Positions 22,284 to 32,900 of a stretch of 64,000 nucleotides of DNA are shown in pieces. How positions within the stretch are numbered: position 1 is the stretch's first letter; every line of letters begins with the position of its first letter. Source of the stretch: Globodera rostochiensis (Eukaryota; Nematoda; Chromadorea; Rhabditida; Heteroderidae); the NCBI GenBank assembly GCA_018350325.1, contig JAEVLN010000008.1, positions 992,001-1,056,000 on the forward strand, given 5' to 3'. The notes beneath the pieces are model-generated. The model was not told where the DNA came from. It worked only from the letters and a program-made list of their open reading frames with translations, and did not search any database. A program made the translations under genes and the position numbers.

Positions 22284-22691
22284 TTAATGATCTTTGACTT
22301 GAGACTCAGTTTCTCTTACTAATCTTTTACTATTCATTTGACTGCCAAGTCTAATTTGTCGTTGTATCTGAGACTCACCTTCTCTTAGTGATCTTTGTCT
22401 AAATACTTGTTTATCCAATCTCATTTGCCTTTGGACCGATGACTCATTCGCTCTTGACAGAGCTTTTTTCCTGGCTTGAATTGATGTTATAGCCTGTACA
22501 GAATCAAAAGCCTCAACAGGTACGGCTCCAGAAGGACCCGCCGTTTGGCTATCAGTAATCAAGACTACAGGTCTATTAGTCAAATCAATATTTGTTTCAC
22601 AAATTCTCATTCTTTTTGCATAACTATGCTCTTCATCAATCAATTCTATTGCTTTTTCAATACTATCATTATCCATGTCTTCATTATCCAT
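22284..22691 (-). CDS. Helitron protein N-terminus (frameshifted from Rep)
   Basis: 135 residues starting MDNEDMDNDSIEKAIELIDE, followed by repeats of the pattern RQMRLDKQVFRQRSLREGES, typical of the Arg/Gln-rich leader of animal Helitron proteins. Near 22290-22310 the pattern continues in another frame ([14 protein letters not shown]) that leads straight into the Rep frame. One base therefore separates the two frames, and the original protein probably ran from 22691 to 18020. Confidence 0.75.
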   Translation of the reverse strand: MDNEDMDNDSIEKAIELIDEEHSYAKRMRICETNIDLTNRPVVLITDSQTAGPSGAVPVEAFDSVQAITSIQARKKALSRANESSVQRQMRLDKQVFRQRSLREGESQIQRQIRLGSQMNSKRLVRETESQVKDH

Positions 22692-23257
22692 ATTTATAGT
22701 TTTTGAATGTATTACTGCTGAAAACAGGTATTAAAACAAAATGAAACCAAAAGAAAACAATATTTGCTAAAAACAACGGAAAACGCTTCATGAAATTAAT
22801 AGAAATTATTTTATACTTTGCCTTGAATGCATCAACGGATAACACATAAAAGCTTATTACCAGAGACCAACAAAACAAAAAAGAAAACCCGTTGTTAACA
22901 AACATTTAGAAAAACACTGAAATTGCATCTGGGTACCAATTATTTTTTTTGAGACTTTGAAGGAACCTGCGAACATTGGTCACTCTTTCTCTTCACCGGC
23001 GTCACTAAAATTCCATCCAAAATCACTTTGGAATTGCAAATGGAAACATCCGCAGACTGCGCATAGATCTGCAGACATTCATCTAAAACAACAGACAGTT
23101 AATCCCGATCGAGAAGAAAAACCAAAACAAAATCATGAACATCCTGTAAATTTTTTGGCAATATTAGTCTTTTTCAAACTCTGAAACTGCTTTGAAGGCA
23201 CGGCGCTTAATATCAAGTTTGATAGGTGTCGTTTTTCATTCAAGCTAGAGTTGATCT

Positions 23258-23879
23258 TTACAAAATTCCTTCAATCTTTCCAAAGCACTTTGTCAATTGA
23301 AGCTGATCATTTCTTTTCAAATTGCCAAGTTTTTCGGCTAGTTGCTCTCCTTTGACAAAAATGTCTGCCCGCTTCCCATAGTTGTCACCGACAGCCGCAA
23401 CAAACGTTTCCCCAAAAACGGAAAATGGAGCAGTCAAGACGCACTTAACCTCTAAAAAAAAAAGAGAATAATATTAAGAACATAAGCAAACTGTAGAAAT
23501 GCCCTGGTGCAACAGCAACAAAATTTTCAGCCTCCTTTATCTCGCTCTCCAACAGCTGCACTTTTGAGTTTTTTGTAAAGATCAACTCAAACTCGAACGG
23601 CGTTTGAAAAAACGTTTTCCCATCAAACTTGGGATTAAAGCGTTGTGCCTTCAAGGCAGATAGTTTCAAAATCTGAAAAAAAACTAATTTAACATCACCA
23701 AACATAAAATTTACATTTCCTAACACGCACGCGTTGAAAAAAAAGCTTTGTGTATTTGGATTTTTGAACTCCGTTACTACTATCTGTTCCCCGGAAGCGC
23801 ACGCTAGAATTATGGACAATTTTTTTCCACTATCCATAATTTTGATGAGCTGGCCACAACATGAACTTAACAAAATCAT
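23258..23879 (-). CDS. Putative RPA70-like single-strand DNA-binding protein in Helitron
   Basis: Three exons agree in phase: 23715-23879 (165 nt), 23492-23672 (181 nt) and 23258-23451 (194 nt), giving 179 residues. Introns have GT-AG ends. The second exon includes RFNPKFDGKTFFQTPFEFEL then IFTKNSKVQLLE. This resembles the OB-fold pattern of RPA70 (N-K-F-x(n)-DYEMTFNNET type) in which a short linker is followed by a strand with alternating hydrophobics. RPA-like genes are known cargo of some Helitrons, where they may coat single-stranded DNA. The family call rests on pattern only. A possible extra exon lies at about 22945-23070 (ECLQIYAQSADVSICNSKV). The true start may be the internal Met at 23837. 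Confidence 0.5.
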
Positions 23880-24513
23880 ATTTTAAGCCAACAAACAAAA
23901 AAAATACGCCATGATTGTTCCCGGCGGAATCGATGAAAGTTCTTCAAAAGTACTAAGCATAGTAATGGCAAAAAAAGGCAATCTAAAAACATATAGTTCC
24001 ATTCATATAACGTTATAAAAAGTAAGACAAAAAAATCCACATGAATGCTCAATCTACAAAATAGGAGTTGCGCATATTGAAAGTCAAGAATACTTTAACT
24101 TTTGCATTTGTTTTAATCAAAAAAGGTAATCTTCTTTTAAATATGTAAAGAAAACCATAACTTAAAAACAAACGAAAATGGATTAAATAAATGTTAAATT
24201 CGTTGAAAAACAAAATCGTTTGAGAAAGTACTTTTAGCTGTAAAAAAAGCAAAAGAAAATCATTCAATACAAAAAGTACAACTTTCATCTTCTTCAGCAT
24301 TGAATTCAACACAGAATATTCAAACAATTATTTTTACGCGAAATTTCCCCGCTAATTCAAATCCCCAACCACGTCAGGACAAACAGACAAACACACATTC
24401 AACTTTTTATATATAGATATGTCAATAGATCATTTGAAAAGAAGAAAGTGAATTGCCGAAAATTCTATTCTCCATCGTTTCATTCAAATTCTCCCCAAAT
24501 TCGAGTCTCAATT

Positions 24514-24734
24514 TCATGAATATATGCCGCGGTCTTCCACAAAAAGTTCATCGACAACATTTGGATAGAATTTCTGTCGTTTAAATTGCCTTTTCCATCT
24601 AATCAAAGTGGCACTTCCAATTTTCAACATTTTGGCAATTTCCTCATCTCTAAGTTTAGGAGTTTTGTCCTTAATTTCATAATAACGATTCATCAATTCC
24701 TTTTGTTCGCTGTGGGAGTGTTTATGTTTTAGTG
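24514..24734 (-). pseudogene. Extra last exon of the HTH-repeat family
   Basis: A 221-nt exon with a ttttacag acceptor encodes HTH unit 3 (IAKMLKIGSATLIRWKRQF) and the tail ending DRGIYS, nearly identical to exon 2 of 10408-11501. It lies downstream of another last exon (24790-24998) belonging to the gene at 24790-25751. Reading on through that exon does not keep frame, so this exon is probably unused or an alternative last exon. Confidence 0.6.
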
Positions 24735-24789
24735 CTGTAAAAGAATTTCGAATTAATTTAAATGAATAGTAAAATTGGTATTGAAATAC

Positions 24790-25751
24790 TCACTGGTTTG
24801 GCCAAGTTTCTCTTCCACAGAATGTCTTTCGACAGAATTTTGATTTAAATTGTTGTTTTTTCCAAGTGCACAAAGTGCGTCTTCCAATTTTTAGGATTTT
24901 GGCAATGTCCTCGTCTCTCATTTTAGAATTTTTGCCCTTAATTTCATAATAATGTTTCATCAATTTGTTTTGTTGGCTGCGGGAGTATTTCTTTGGTTCT
25001 GTAAAAGAATTTTTAATTAATTAAATAAATAGGGCTCGAAATACTCACCGGTTTGGCCAAATCCACGTTTCCAATTGGAAATTGTTCTATTAGTGATGCC
25101 CAATTCTTTTGCGACAGTTTCATCAATTTCATTTTGGTAAGAGTTTTTGAATCCGGCCCGCTTTAACTCGGCTTTCTTCTGATCAAATTTTTCTATCAAA
25201 TTTTTACGTTTTTCTTTTTCATATAAAACTTTTCGACTTAGGCCAAATTCTTTTTTCCATTCAAATATTTTTGAGCGACTGACTTTTAAATCTTTAGCAA
25301 TATTATTGTCTATTTGATTCCATTCTTTTTTTGAATATTTTCCTTTTTGCTTTAATTCGTTTTTCATTGCGTGGAATTTGTCGATAATTTTACGTTTTTG
25401 CTCATCTTCAGCAATATTTTTGTTTGAAGTTATTTCTTTCATTATTTCGTTATGTTCTTCACCATTTTTGGCATTAACAGACTGATCAGACTCTGTGAGA
25501 GGAGGATTCTGATCAGTTGAATTGGGTTCAATTTGTCCAATTTGGGTGTTCTGCCGATTGATTTGGTGATGGAAATTGTGTTCATGCGTTAATTTACGCC
25601 ATTCATCGGCTTTGCCATTGTCCCACCAGCCTTCTCCGAATATTTCATCAAATATTTTGGGTGGCGTTTCCTCCAATTCTATAGATTTGGCTTTTTCAAA
25701 TAATTTTGTTGCAAAAAATAAGACCAAAATAAAAATCCAAAACTTATCCAT
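24790..25751 (-). CDS. Secreted HTH-repeat protein in D1, 303 residues
   Basis: Exon 1 is 25049-25751 (703 nt) and the last exon is 24790-24998. The start at 25751 is chosen because it opens the signal peptide MDKFWIFILVLFFATKLFEK; an upstream in-frame Met adds a non-hydrophobic leader. The FDEIFGEGWWDN block, one acidic repeat, and HTH units at NNIAKDLKVSRSKIFEWKK and VAKELGITNRTISNWKRGF follow. The last exon has unit 3 (IAKILKIGRRTLCTWKKQQF). Beyond it a frameshift relative to other tails gives CRKTFCGRETWPNQ, with a stop that overlaps the donor of a further family intron. So a second terminal exon was duplicated in, and the first now provides the stop. The D2 counterpart is 44683-45698. 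Confidence 0.75.
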
Positions 25752-25992
25752 TTTATTCAGAACGCGATTGAAATGGGCATTCATACAAATATATTCTTTA
25801 ATAATTATCTCACCCAAATCAATATTTCTGACATATTATAAATATTTTGTCAAATCTTTTGAACTGGGACCAAATCAATATTTCTGGGACCTCATAGAAT
25901 AATAATTACCATTTTATAAAAATGGCGATCGATTGTCAATAGTCAAATGAAAAAAAAAATTTTTTAAATAATTCAAATTCGCCCTGGTGGAA

Positions 25993-26899
25993 AAGTGACA
26001 TTTCCGCTTCAGTAAGCGATTTACGCCATAGATAAAGACAATGCTTTTCGTAATTTTTTTGTTTAAATTTCGATCTTTGCGCCGCAGGGAAAATTCGATT
26101 TTATGAAAAATTCGATGTTTGGACGCCGCAGGATTTGTGTCGAAGGACAAGTCGACGTTTGCGATCAACGCGCTGGAACTCAGTGTATTTTGAATTTTGT
26201 CAGCATTTTTAAAGCACAAAAATTACAAAAGTTGTTGTTGGTGTTTTGGTTATCCGAAATTTTGCTCAAATTCCGAAATCTGAAACGGCCAAAAAACCCA
26301 AAATTTCCGAAATCCGAAGGGGGGGGGGGAATGTTGGGGGCGAAAACCTCAGACAAAATTGTCGTGGATTTCGAGTCGAGAAGCAACCCTAATTACGTCT
26401 AAGTCAAGCGGATTTGATAAGTTTCAAAAAAGTTTAAAGGTAAACTTGCCAAAAATCGGGTAGAGGTGTTTTTTTTACTGATTTTTGCTGCTCAATGCTG
26501 CTTTTTTCACGTTGCGATGCTGCTTTTAAAAATTTTAATAACATACCTGATATAAATCCCAGTCCAAATTAAAATAATATTTCTTTTTCTCAATAAAAAA
26601 AAAATCGATTTTTTTTATTATCCAAAAATTAAATTAGCTAAAAGCATAAAAAAGGGATCGGGGCCGCCCCGTACTTAATTTAAAAAATGGGTTAATAATA
26701 ACAAAACAAACATAAAAATAAACCATAAACCCCTTTTTTAGTTTCTAAATCTAATCCGGCAATGTTGAATTTGAGAAATTCGGTCCAAATTTCGCTTCAA
26801 TTTTGGCGCCAGGTCTGGCCAACGAAACGCACGGAAACAAATCATCATCATCGGCAGAATCGACAAGCAAATTAGCGGTGTCTGCAAAAAAAAAAATCA
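25993..26899. repeat. 0.9-kb segment, copy A of three
   Basis: Starts at aagtgacatttccgcttc and ends in the A-rich tract after the SPRY terminal exon. Nearly identical segments are at 34055-34966 (copy B) and 46091-46998 (copy C). It contains a G run near 26320 and the last SPRY exon (26751-26881, minus). Confidence 0.85.
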
Positions 26900-28321
26900 A
26901 ATATATATAACAAATAAATTTAAATTGAAAAAATAATAACCGGGAACAAATTCAGTAGAGAGTAGAGATCGGCGGGAACGGGATTCCCGCGGAAAAAGTG
27001 CGGGATCCTAAGATTTCTGTAACAAATTTTGTAAAAGAACTTGAAAGTGAATTATGAGCCGACCCCCTCCTATTCCTAAAAAGCTTTATAAAAATTAGCA
27101 TTATTTTAATTATGTTGTAAATCTCTTAAAATTGAGTCAAAATGTTCTCGGCACCGCCGATCACCTTCCTTCTTTTCCCAAAAACTTTTTGAAAAGTTGC
27201 GCACAAAAATTGAAAATGCGGGAATCCCGTCCCGCAATTTTTATTTTACCGGACTCTTGTAGAGAGGCTGAGATTTAAATTTTTGCGTCTGGATTTTCTG
27301 TTTTCTTTCTCACCCAAACGCTCGCCGTTTTTCGTACAAATGATTTGGCGCGTTGCCAAATTGACGCCACAGACGATGACGTCGCCGTCCCCAAATTTGA
27401 GGGGCTGCTGTCCATCGATGGCGTGCGCGTGGCCCCAAAAAAAGCCATAGTGGTCATATGCGTAAGTGCCTTCGTAAGTTCCAACTCTGTCGTCCAATGG
27501 CATTTGTTTGGTTGCAAGTCCAATGAAAATGCCGCTAAAACAATTGTTTTAATGGGAAATGCTTCTAAAGCATTTCAAAACTCAACTATTTATTTTCTTT
27601 AACTTACAATGCACCCCCGAATATTTTGACTTCGTAATAGAAAAAGCCAAAATTCCCGGTCGGAATTGGCAGTTCAGCAAGGACAGAGCGATACCCTGAA
27701 ATCAAAGGGAATTCGAACATTTTTGTGAACTCTGCATAAACTTTTTTCAATCAAATCACTTTAAATGAATAATATTTACCCCATTTCTGTCCATTATGTT
27801 GGACAATCAATTGTTCGGGCTCAATGAGTGCGAGGTCCTCGTGACATGCAGCAGAATCCCAGCGATTTTGTTGTCGGATTATTGCTTAGAAAATATAATT
27901 TTAATTTATTGTTTTATATTTTCACATTTGAATTTGATTGGCAATTTTAGGCTCCCACCTCACGTCCTTTGTGTATTTTGTGGCACTTATATAGATGGGT
28001 AGGTCAAGTTTTTTTTTCAAATCAAAACCAAATGTGAGACTCTATTACTCAAAATTTATGTAGAATTTTTTTTTTCTTCTAAAAATTGCCTAAAAATATG
28101 TTATTTGGTGCACTGGTTTACGTGCAGAAAGATTGCGAATTTAAAGCGTTTTTGATTCGATTGAAATTTTTTAAAAATAACTTACCTATTTCAGAAAAGT
28201 AAAGCCCCCCCCCCCCTCCCCCTTATTAAATTTTTCGGTCAAAACCTAAAATTCGATCCGGCTGTTACTCAAAAGTCGTTTTTTTCTTATTTTTCAAAAC
28301 TGGAAAGGAAAGCATTTAAAT

Positions 28322-29159
28322 TAGAGTTGGCGCCGGGACCGGGATCCCGGCCGGGACCGGTCGGGAAATTCCCGGTTTTTTGAATCCCGATCCCGGTCCC
28401 GGTTTTTTAAAAATGGTAATCCCGATCCCGATCCCGGTCTCGGTTTTTGAAAAGGCGAAATCCCGGTCCCGGTCCCGGTCGCACCGGGACTAACCGGGAA
28501 AAAAGTACATCCCTAAGGATGAGATTTTTGGGCATCAAAGTATGCTTGGTGGTAGTCTAGTGGTGAGTGTTGGGTACATTTTAAGTGTGGGTGGTGTCGG
28601 GGTTCATATCTCCGACCGTGTAAATGATTTTTTCCTAGTTTCTCTTAACATTTATGATGGCGTAAACAATTCTAAAAATTTTTTTAAACTTTTTCCAATT
28701 TTTAAAAAATATTTTAGATAACATTTCACAATTTTCATTTTATTTTTTGGTTGAACTGAACTCACAAAACCATAGGGTAGGTGCAAATTTCTTAACAAAT
28801 TAAGTCAAAAATTCAAAATTTTCTCCGGCGGCGCCTATCGGCACCGCCGACCCCCCCCCCTCCAGAAAGCTGAATTCTCAAAAATTCTGATGAGACAATC
28901 GATGTTGAAGACAACAAGGAAGATGATTTTGAATAATAAAAAATATTTTGGTTTCACCTTTGATCATTACAAAAAAAAAATTTTTATTGCCAGTCCCGGT
29001 TTTTCCCGTTTCCCGGTCCCGGTTTTTGAAAAGGCAAAATCCCGATCCCGGTCCCGGTTCCGGTTCGAGATGCTGGTCCCGATCCCGATCCCGGCTTTCA
29101 TGGTCCCGGTCAATCCCGGTCCCGATTTTTCTCAAAAATCCCGGTCCCGGCCAACTCTA
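28322..29159. mobile_element. hAT-like non-autonomous element, 838 bp
   Basis: Ends TAGAGTTGGC and GCCAACTCTA are flanked by the 8-bp duplication ATTTAAAT (28314-28321 and 29160-29167). D2 has a single ATTTAAAT at 48332-48339, the unoccupied site. An 8-bp duplication and TAGAG-type ends fit hAT. The interior is built of CCCGGTCCCGG words at both ends in inverted orientation and contains one copy of the GC palindrome (28824-28852). No transposase is present. Confidence 0.92.
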
Positions 29160-29291
29160 ATTTAAATTAAGCAACAATTTCCCTACCATTTCGCTTTTGT
29201 GCTTCAATCAACGCGGCGATGTTCTGCTGTTTCTGATGCCCCTCCAATACGGCAAATTTGTTGGCATTCGACACTTTCTGCTCCTCAAATT

Positions 29292-30341
29292 GGTGCTAGG
29301 TCGTTTCGTAAAAACTGCCACCATGGGCGTTTCGTAAATTCGCCAGGGCGTTTCGTAAATTCGCCAGGTCGTTTCGTAAATCTGCCATTATGGGCGTTTC
29401 GTAAATCTGCCACTATGGGCGTTTCGTAAATTCGCCAGGGCGTTTCGTAAATCTGCCACTATTATATTAATATAATATACATGTCTATATTAAGTGCATA
29501 CACATTTTTAATCGATCAAAGTATTGTAAACGTCAGATCAGAAAAATAAATTGAAAGCGAATTTGGTTGAGCTGTATTTTAAGAAAGAAATAAAAACACG
29601 CATTGATTTTTTTCTTAAATTTTATAAATTTGATCCGATAAAATTTTTAAAAAGTTTGTCCCTTATAAATTGCAAAGAAGCACTGCGGTACATATTGTGG
29701 GACCTCATTGTTGGACTCATGTTTAATTGCTCCAGTTATTTGGTTTTGCAACTTTAAACATGGTTTAAAGAAAACTTGAATTAATAAAATGTTAAATATA
29801 GTTGATCATTGTTGTCATGCCCATGATAAGTGCTACATAGACCAGTGGCAGAGACGCATTGATTGCGATAATAGTTTTTGCAGCTGCCTTCATGAATTTA
29901 ATCACTGTTTTATAACAAAAGTCTGTTTAGTCAATTAAATTAACATGAATTTATCGTTTAGAGTTTTTTATATTGGTCAGTTCGAATTTTTGGAGAGCAA
30001 TTCAAAGGGAAGGCAAATTGAATAGAAAGGATAATGGAAAATTTACTACCTGCATCATTTCTGAATTATATTTTTATATATTTGTTAATAAACTTTTAAT
30101 TCTTTTTGTTCGATAAAATGTGTATATATTTATATATATAATAGTGGCGAATTTACGAAACGCCCTGGTGAATTTACGAAACGCCCATAGTGGCAGATTT
30201 ACGAAACGCCCATAATGGCAGATTTACGAAACGCCCTGGCGAATTTACGAAACGCCCATAATGGCGCATTTACGAAACGCCCCTTGATGGCGAATTTACG
30301 AAACGCCCATGGTGGCAGTTTTTACGAAACGACCCAGCACG
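29292..30341. mobile_element. Foldback element with inverted arrays of TTTCGTAAA units, 1050 bp
   Basis: It is flanked by CTCAAATT (29284-29291 and 30342-30349), present once in D2 near 48455. Ends are GGTGCTAGGTCGTTTCG and nearly its complement. At the left end about seven units of gggcgtttcgtaaatycgcca are repeated; at the right end the same units lie in inverse orientation. The middle 680 bp is AT-rich with only a 68-residue open frame (29551-29757, plus) that I do not recognise. It inserted into a coding exon of the SPRY/coiled-coil gene. Confidence 0.9.
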
Positions 30342-31480
30342 CTCAAATTTGGCGTTGACCATCGCTTGGATGTTGGGTTGGAATTCTTACTGACCATCCT
30401 TTTGCTTCTGTTCCATTCCGCGAATCATTTGCGAAAATTTATTTCCTAAAAAATGAAAAAATTGATAATCAAATCAAAGATTAATTGTTCAAGAATCTCT
30501 TTCTTTGAAGACAGAAAACCATTTCCCTAACGAATTGTTCCTGCTGGTCCTTCTTTAACGTGTCAATTTTGTCATTGGTTTCCTTTTGGTCCTTTTGCTG
30601 CTCCAAAGCATCCATTTTCCGTTGTTCCTTCATTTCTTCAATTAAATTCTTGTGAGCATTTGACAGTTTCTCGAGTTCCCCCTGATGCTTCAACAAAAGC
30701 TGATCAATGGAAACTGAAACAGTGAAATAAATTAATTTATTTTGAAGCAAAAAAACAAAGATTAAATGTTAATACTGCAGAACATTGGTCCCACACAAAA
30801 AAAAGGGTTTCAGAGGGGTTTGCGCAATTCTCAGAACTACTTTTTTAACGTCAAACAAATTTACCCACCCTTCAGCGTTTCTGTCAACGCGTCGATGGTC
30901 CGTTGCTGCTTGTTCTGATACTGCTCCAACTCAGCGCGGAGTTCCTTCTGAACAAATGGCAAGAAAAAATGATGTTTTTGTTAGAAAATTTATTCAGATT
31001 TTCGTGCTCGAGTTTCGCAAAACTTTCCTCCATTTGTTAAACTTTTTTCTGACCGATTCTGCCGTTTTCAGCTCCTTTGTGTCCGGCTCGTGTTCCCCGT
31101 AAAGCGCCAATTCCTTTAAAACCTCCATTGAAATACAGTTTAAAATCGCTAATTCCGTGCTCAAAAAGAAAACTCACTTCCAATTGATCGGCTGTCTCCT
31201 GATCGGCTGTCTCTTGATCAGCCGTGGATTCTTTGTCATTGGTCAGCTCATTTCATCGTTTTGACCGTGAAAAATGTCCGCCACATCTGTCATTAACAAA
31301 ATTAAATAGTAATTACTTATTAAGCTTTGAATTTAACATTTTTTTTTACCATTTTCGTTTCGTGCCACCAAATCGAAACTGGCGCTTGCAGTTGGCGAAT
31401 TGACCGATTGTTGGCGTTCTAATTTGGCAATTCTGGCGTCGGATGGCTCCAAATTAGAGAAAGTTGGACACAAATATTCT

Positions 31481-32900
31481 GAAAATATTGGCACTTAAAG
31501 GATTTTAATAAACATTAATAATCGATCGACTTTCTTACCCTGATTAGCTGTTTATGGTCGCTCAAAATGACAAATTATGCTCATTTTCCCCTAAAAAATT
31601 TATCATTTTTTAAAATAAGTAAGATTTATTCTCATATTCTTTTTAGTTCAATTTAGTCAGCCTTTATTTTGTCCTATAACTATTATTTAATGTTTATAAT
31701 CGTGAATGTTAATTAATTTTAAAACTTAACCTTTTTTTAAAGAAGAAGTAAATGATTTATGCACATTTTTCCCCAAAAAATTTATCATTTTTTAAATAAG
31801 AACCCAAAATGACAAAATTATGCTCATTTCCCCTAAAAAATTTATCATTTTTTTAAATAAGTAAGATTTATTCTCATTTTATTTTAGATTCTTTCAATTT
31901 AGTCAGCCTTTATTTTGTCCTATAACTATTATTTAATGTTTATAATCGTGAATATTAATTATTTTTAAAACTTAACCTTTTTTTAAAGAAGAAGTAACTG
32001 ATTTATGCACATTTTCCTCTAAAAAATTTTCGTAAATACGCCAGGGCGTTTCGTAAATCCGCCGTGAATTTAGAGGTAATAGTTTTAGAATAAGTGAAGC
32101 TGCCATATGTTTGCTTCATTCAAAAATACATCTTTCTTTTCTACAATTTCTGATCTATCGTAGATTCAGATGTTTCCTCAAAATTTTCTTTTCCGAAATA
32201 GTCAAAACGATTACAGTTACTTTAGCCTTTTTTTCTCCCGTGAATTCCGTTTGACATGTGTCCAGCTGAATTTGAAGGGCACCTTTTTTTGAACTCGAGA
32301 TTTGTATGAGGAATAAATTGGGGGCAGAGGTGATGGTGTTTTTCAGTCTTCTGCTACAGTAAGCATGCGAAGATATCTTGAAATTATTACAGACCTTACA
32401 AAATTAAAACACTCCGTCCAACCGCAGCGTTGGGTGGTTGCACTTTCGGGAATCGGAATTCCAACCATCCCTGATGAGCATACCCGGGATGTAACCGGAT
32501 TCCGGATGCCAGATTCCAAATATGCGCACATATGGTCATTTTTTTTTTTGAATTGTGCCGTCGTTTTTTGCACGTGACGCACTTACTGGCGCCCGCTTCC
32601 TTATGAAAATGCGATTATTATTATTATTAGAATGCAAATATTTAGTGAGTTGTCAGGAATGACTATTGATTCAAGTGAGATGATAAAGAATATGAATGCC
32701 CCATTTAAATTGTTGGCAGGCATTTATTACTTTCAATAATCTTTTTTTTATCAAAGCTTAATATATTTAATTAATATTTTTACAAATTTATGAATATTTA
32801 TTATTCCTTAAAATTAAAAAATACGAAATAAACAAAAAATGTAAAATAAATTGGAATTTCATATATATCTCTAAATTAAGAGTTTATTTGCACAAATAAA
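31481..32900. other. Non-coding DNA with an internal tandem repeat
   Basis: A stretch of about 250 bp beginning ccctaaaaaatttatcatttt (about 31589) is repeated near 31834. At 32033-32060 there are TTTCGTAAA units like those of the foldback element at 29292. The rest is shared with D2 (49230-50094). No gene is supported. Confidence 0.5.

Larger units (their letters stand above)
17637..24417 (-). mobile_element. Complete Helitron (6781 bp) with precise ends
   Basis: On the minus strand the element begins TCTATATATAAAAAGTTG (24417 downward) and ends CTAG (17640-17637). It sits between a host A and a host T. The D2 copy keeps the unoccupied site as aaataaatta|tatgtcaata (44710/44711). This is the canonical Helitron pattern: 5' TC, 3' CTRR, a hairpin just inside the 3' end, insertion at AT, and no target duplication. 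It encodes Rep/helicase sequence (18020-22691) and a small OB-fold-like gene (23258-23879). Helitrons move by rolling-circle replication. Confidence 0.95.
26751..31480 (-). pseudogene. SPRY/coiled-coil (RanBPM-like) gene, disrupted, D1 copy
   Basis: SPRY exons in gene order: 27780-27884 ([20 protein letters not shown]), 27608-27695 (YRSVLAELPIPTGNFGFFYY), 27314-27534 ([19 protein letters not shown]...[19 protein letters not shown]) and 26751-26881 (DTANLLVDSADDDDLFPCVS, ending LPD). Upstream exons are coiled-coil-like: 30520-30713 (LLLKHQGELEKLSNAHKNL), about 30868-30950, 31060-31130 and further ones to about 31480. The exon at 29187-30445 has an in-frame TAA (30387-30389), shared with D2, and is split by the 1050-bp foldback element. 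The pattern resembles the cyst-nematode SPRY family, some of whose members are secreted effectors. No signal peptide is seen here. The gene is broken, and expression of a truncated product is possible. Confidence 0.75.

Noticed and set aside
24514..24998. A four-unit HTH protein joining both last exons in D1
   Set aside because: The phases do not agree: the first of the two exons is 205 nt up to its donor, which shifts the second out of frame.
29551..29757. 68-residue frame inside the foldback element
   Set aside because: There is no recognisable motif and no second copy in this window to test conservation; too short to claim a gene.
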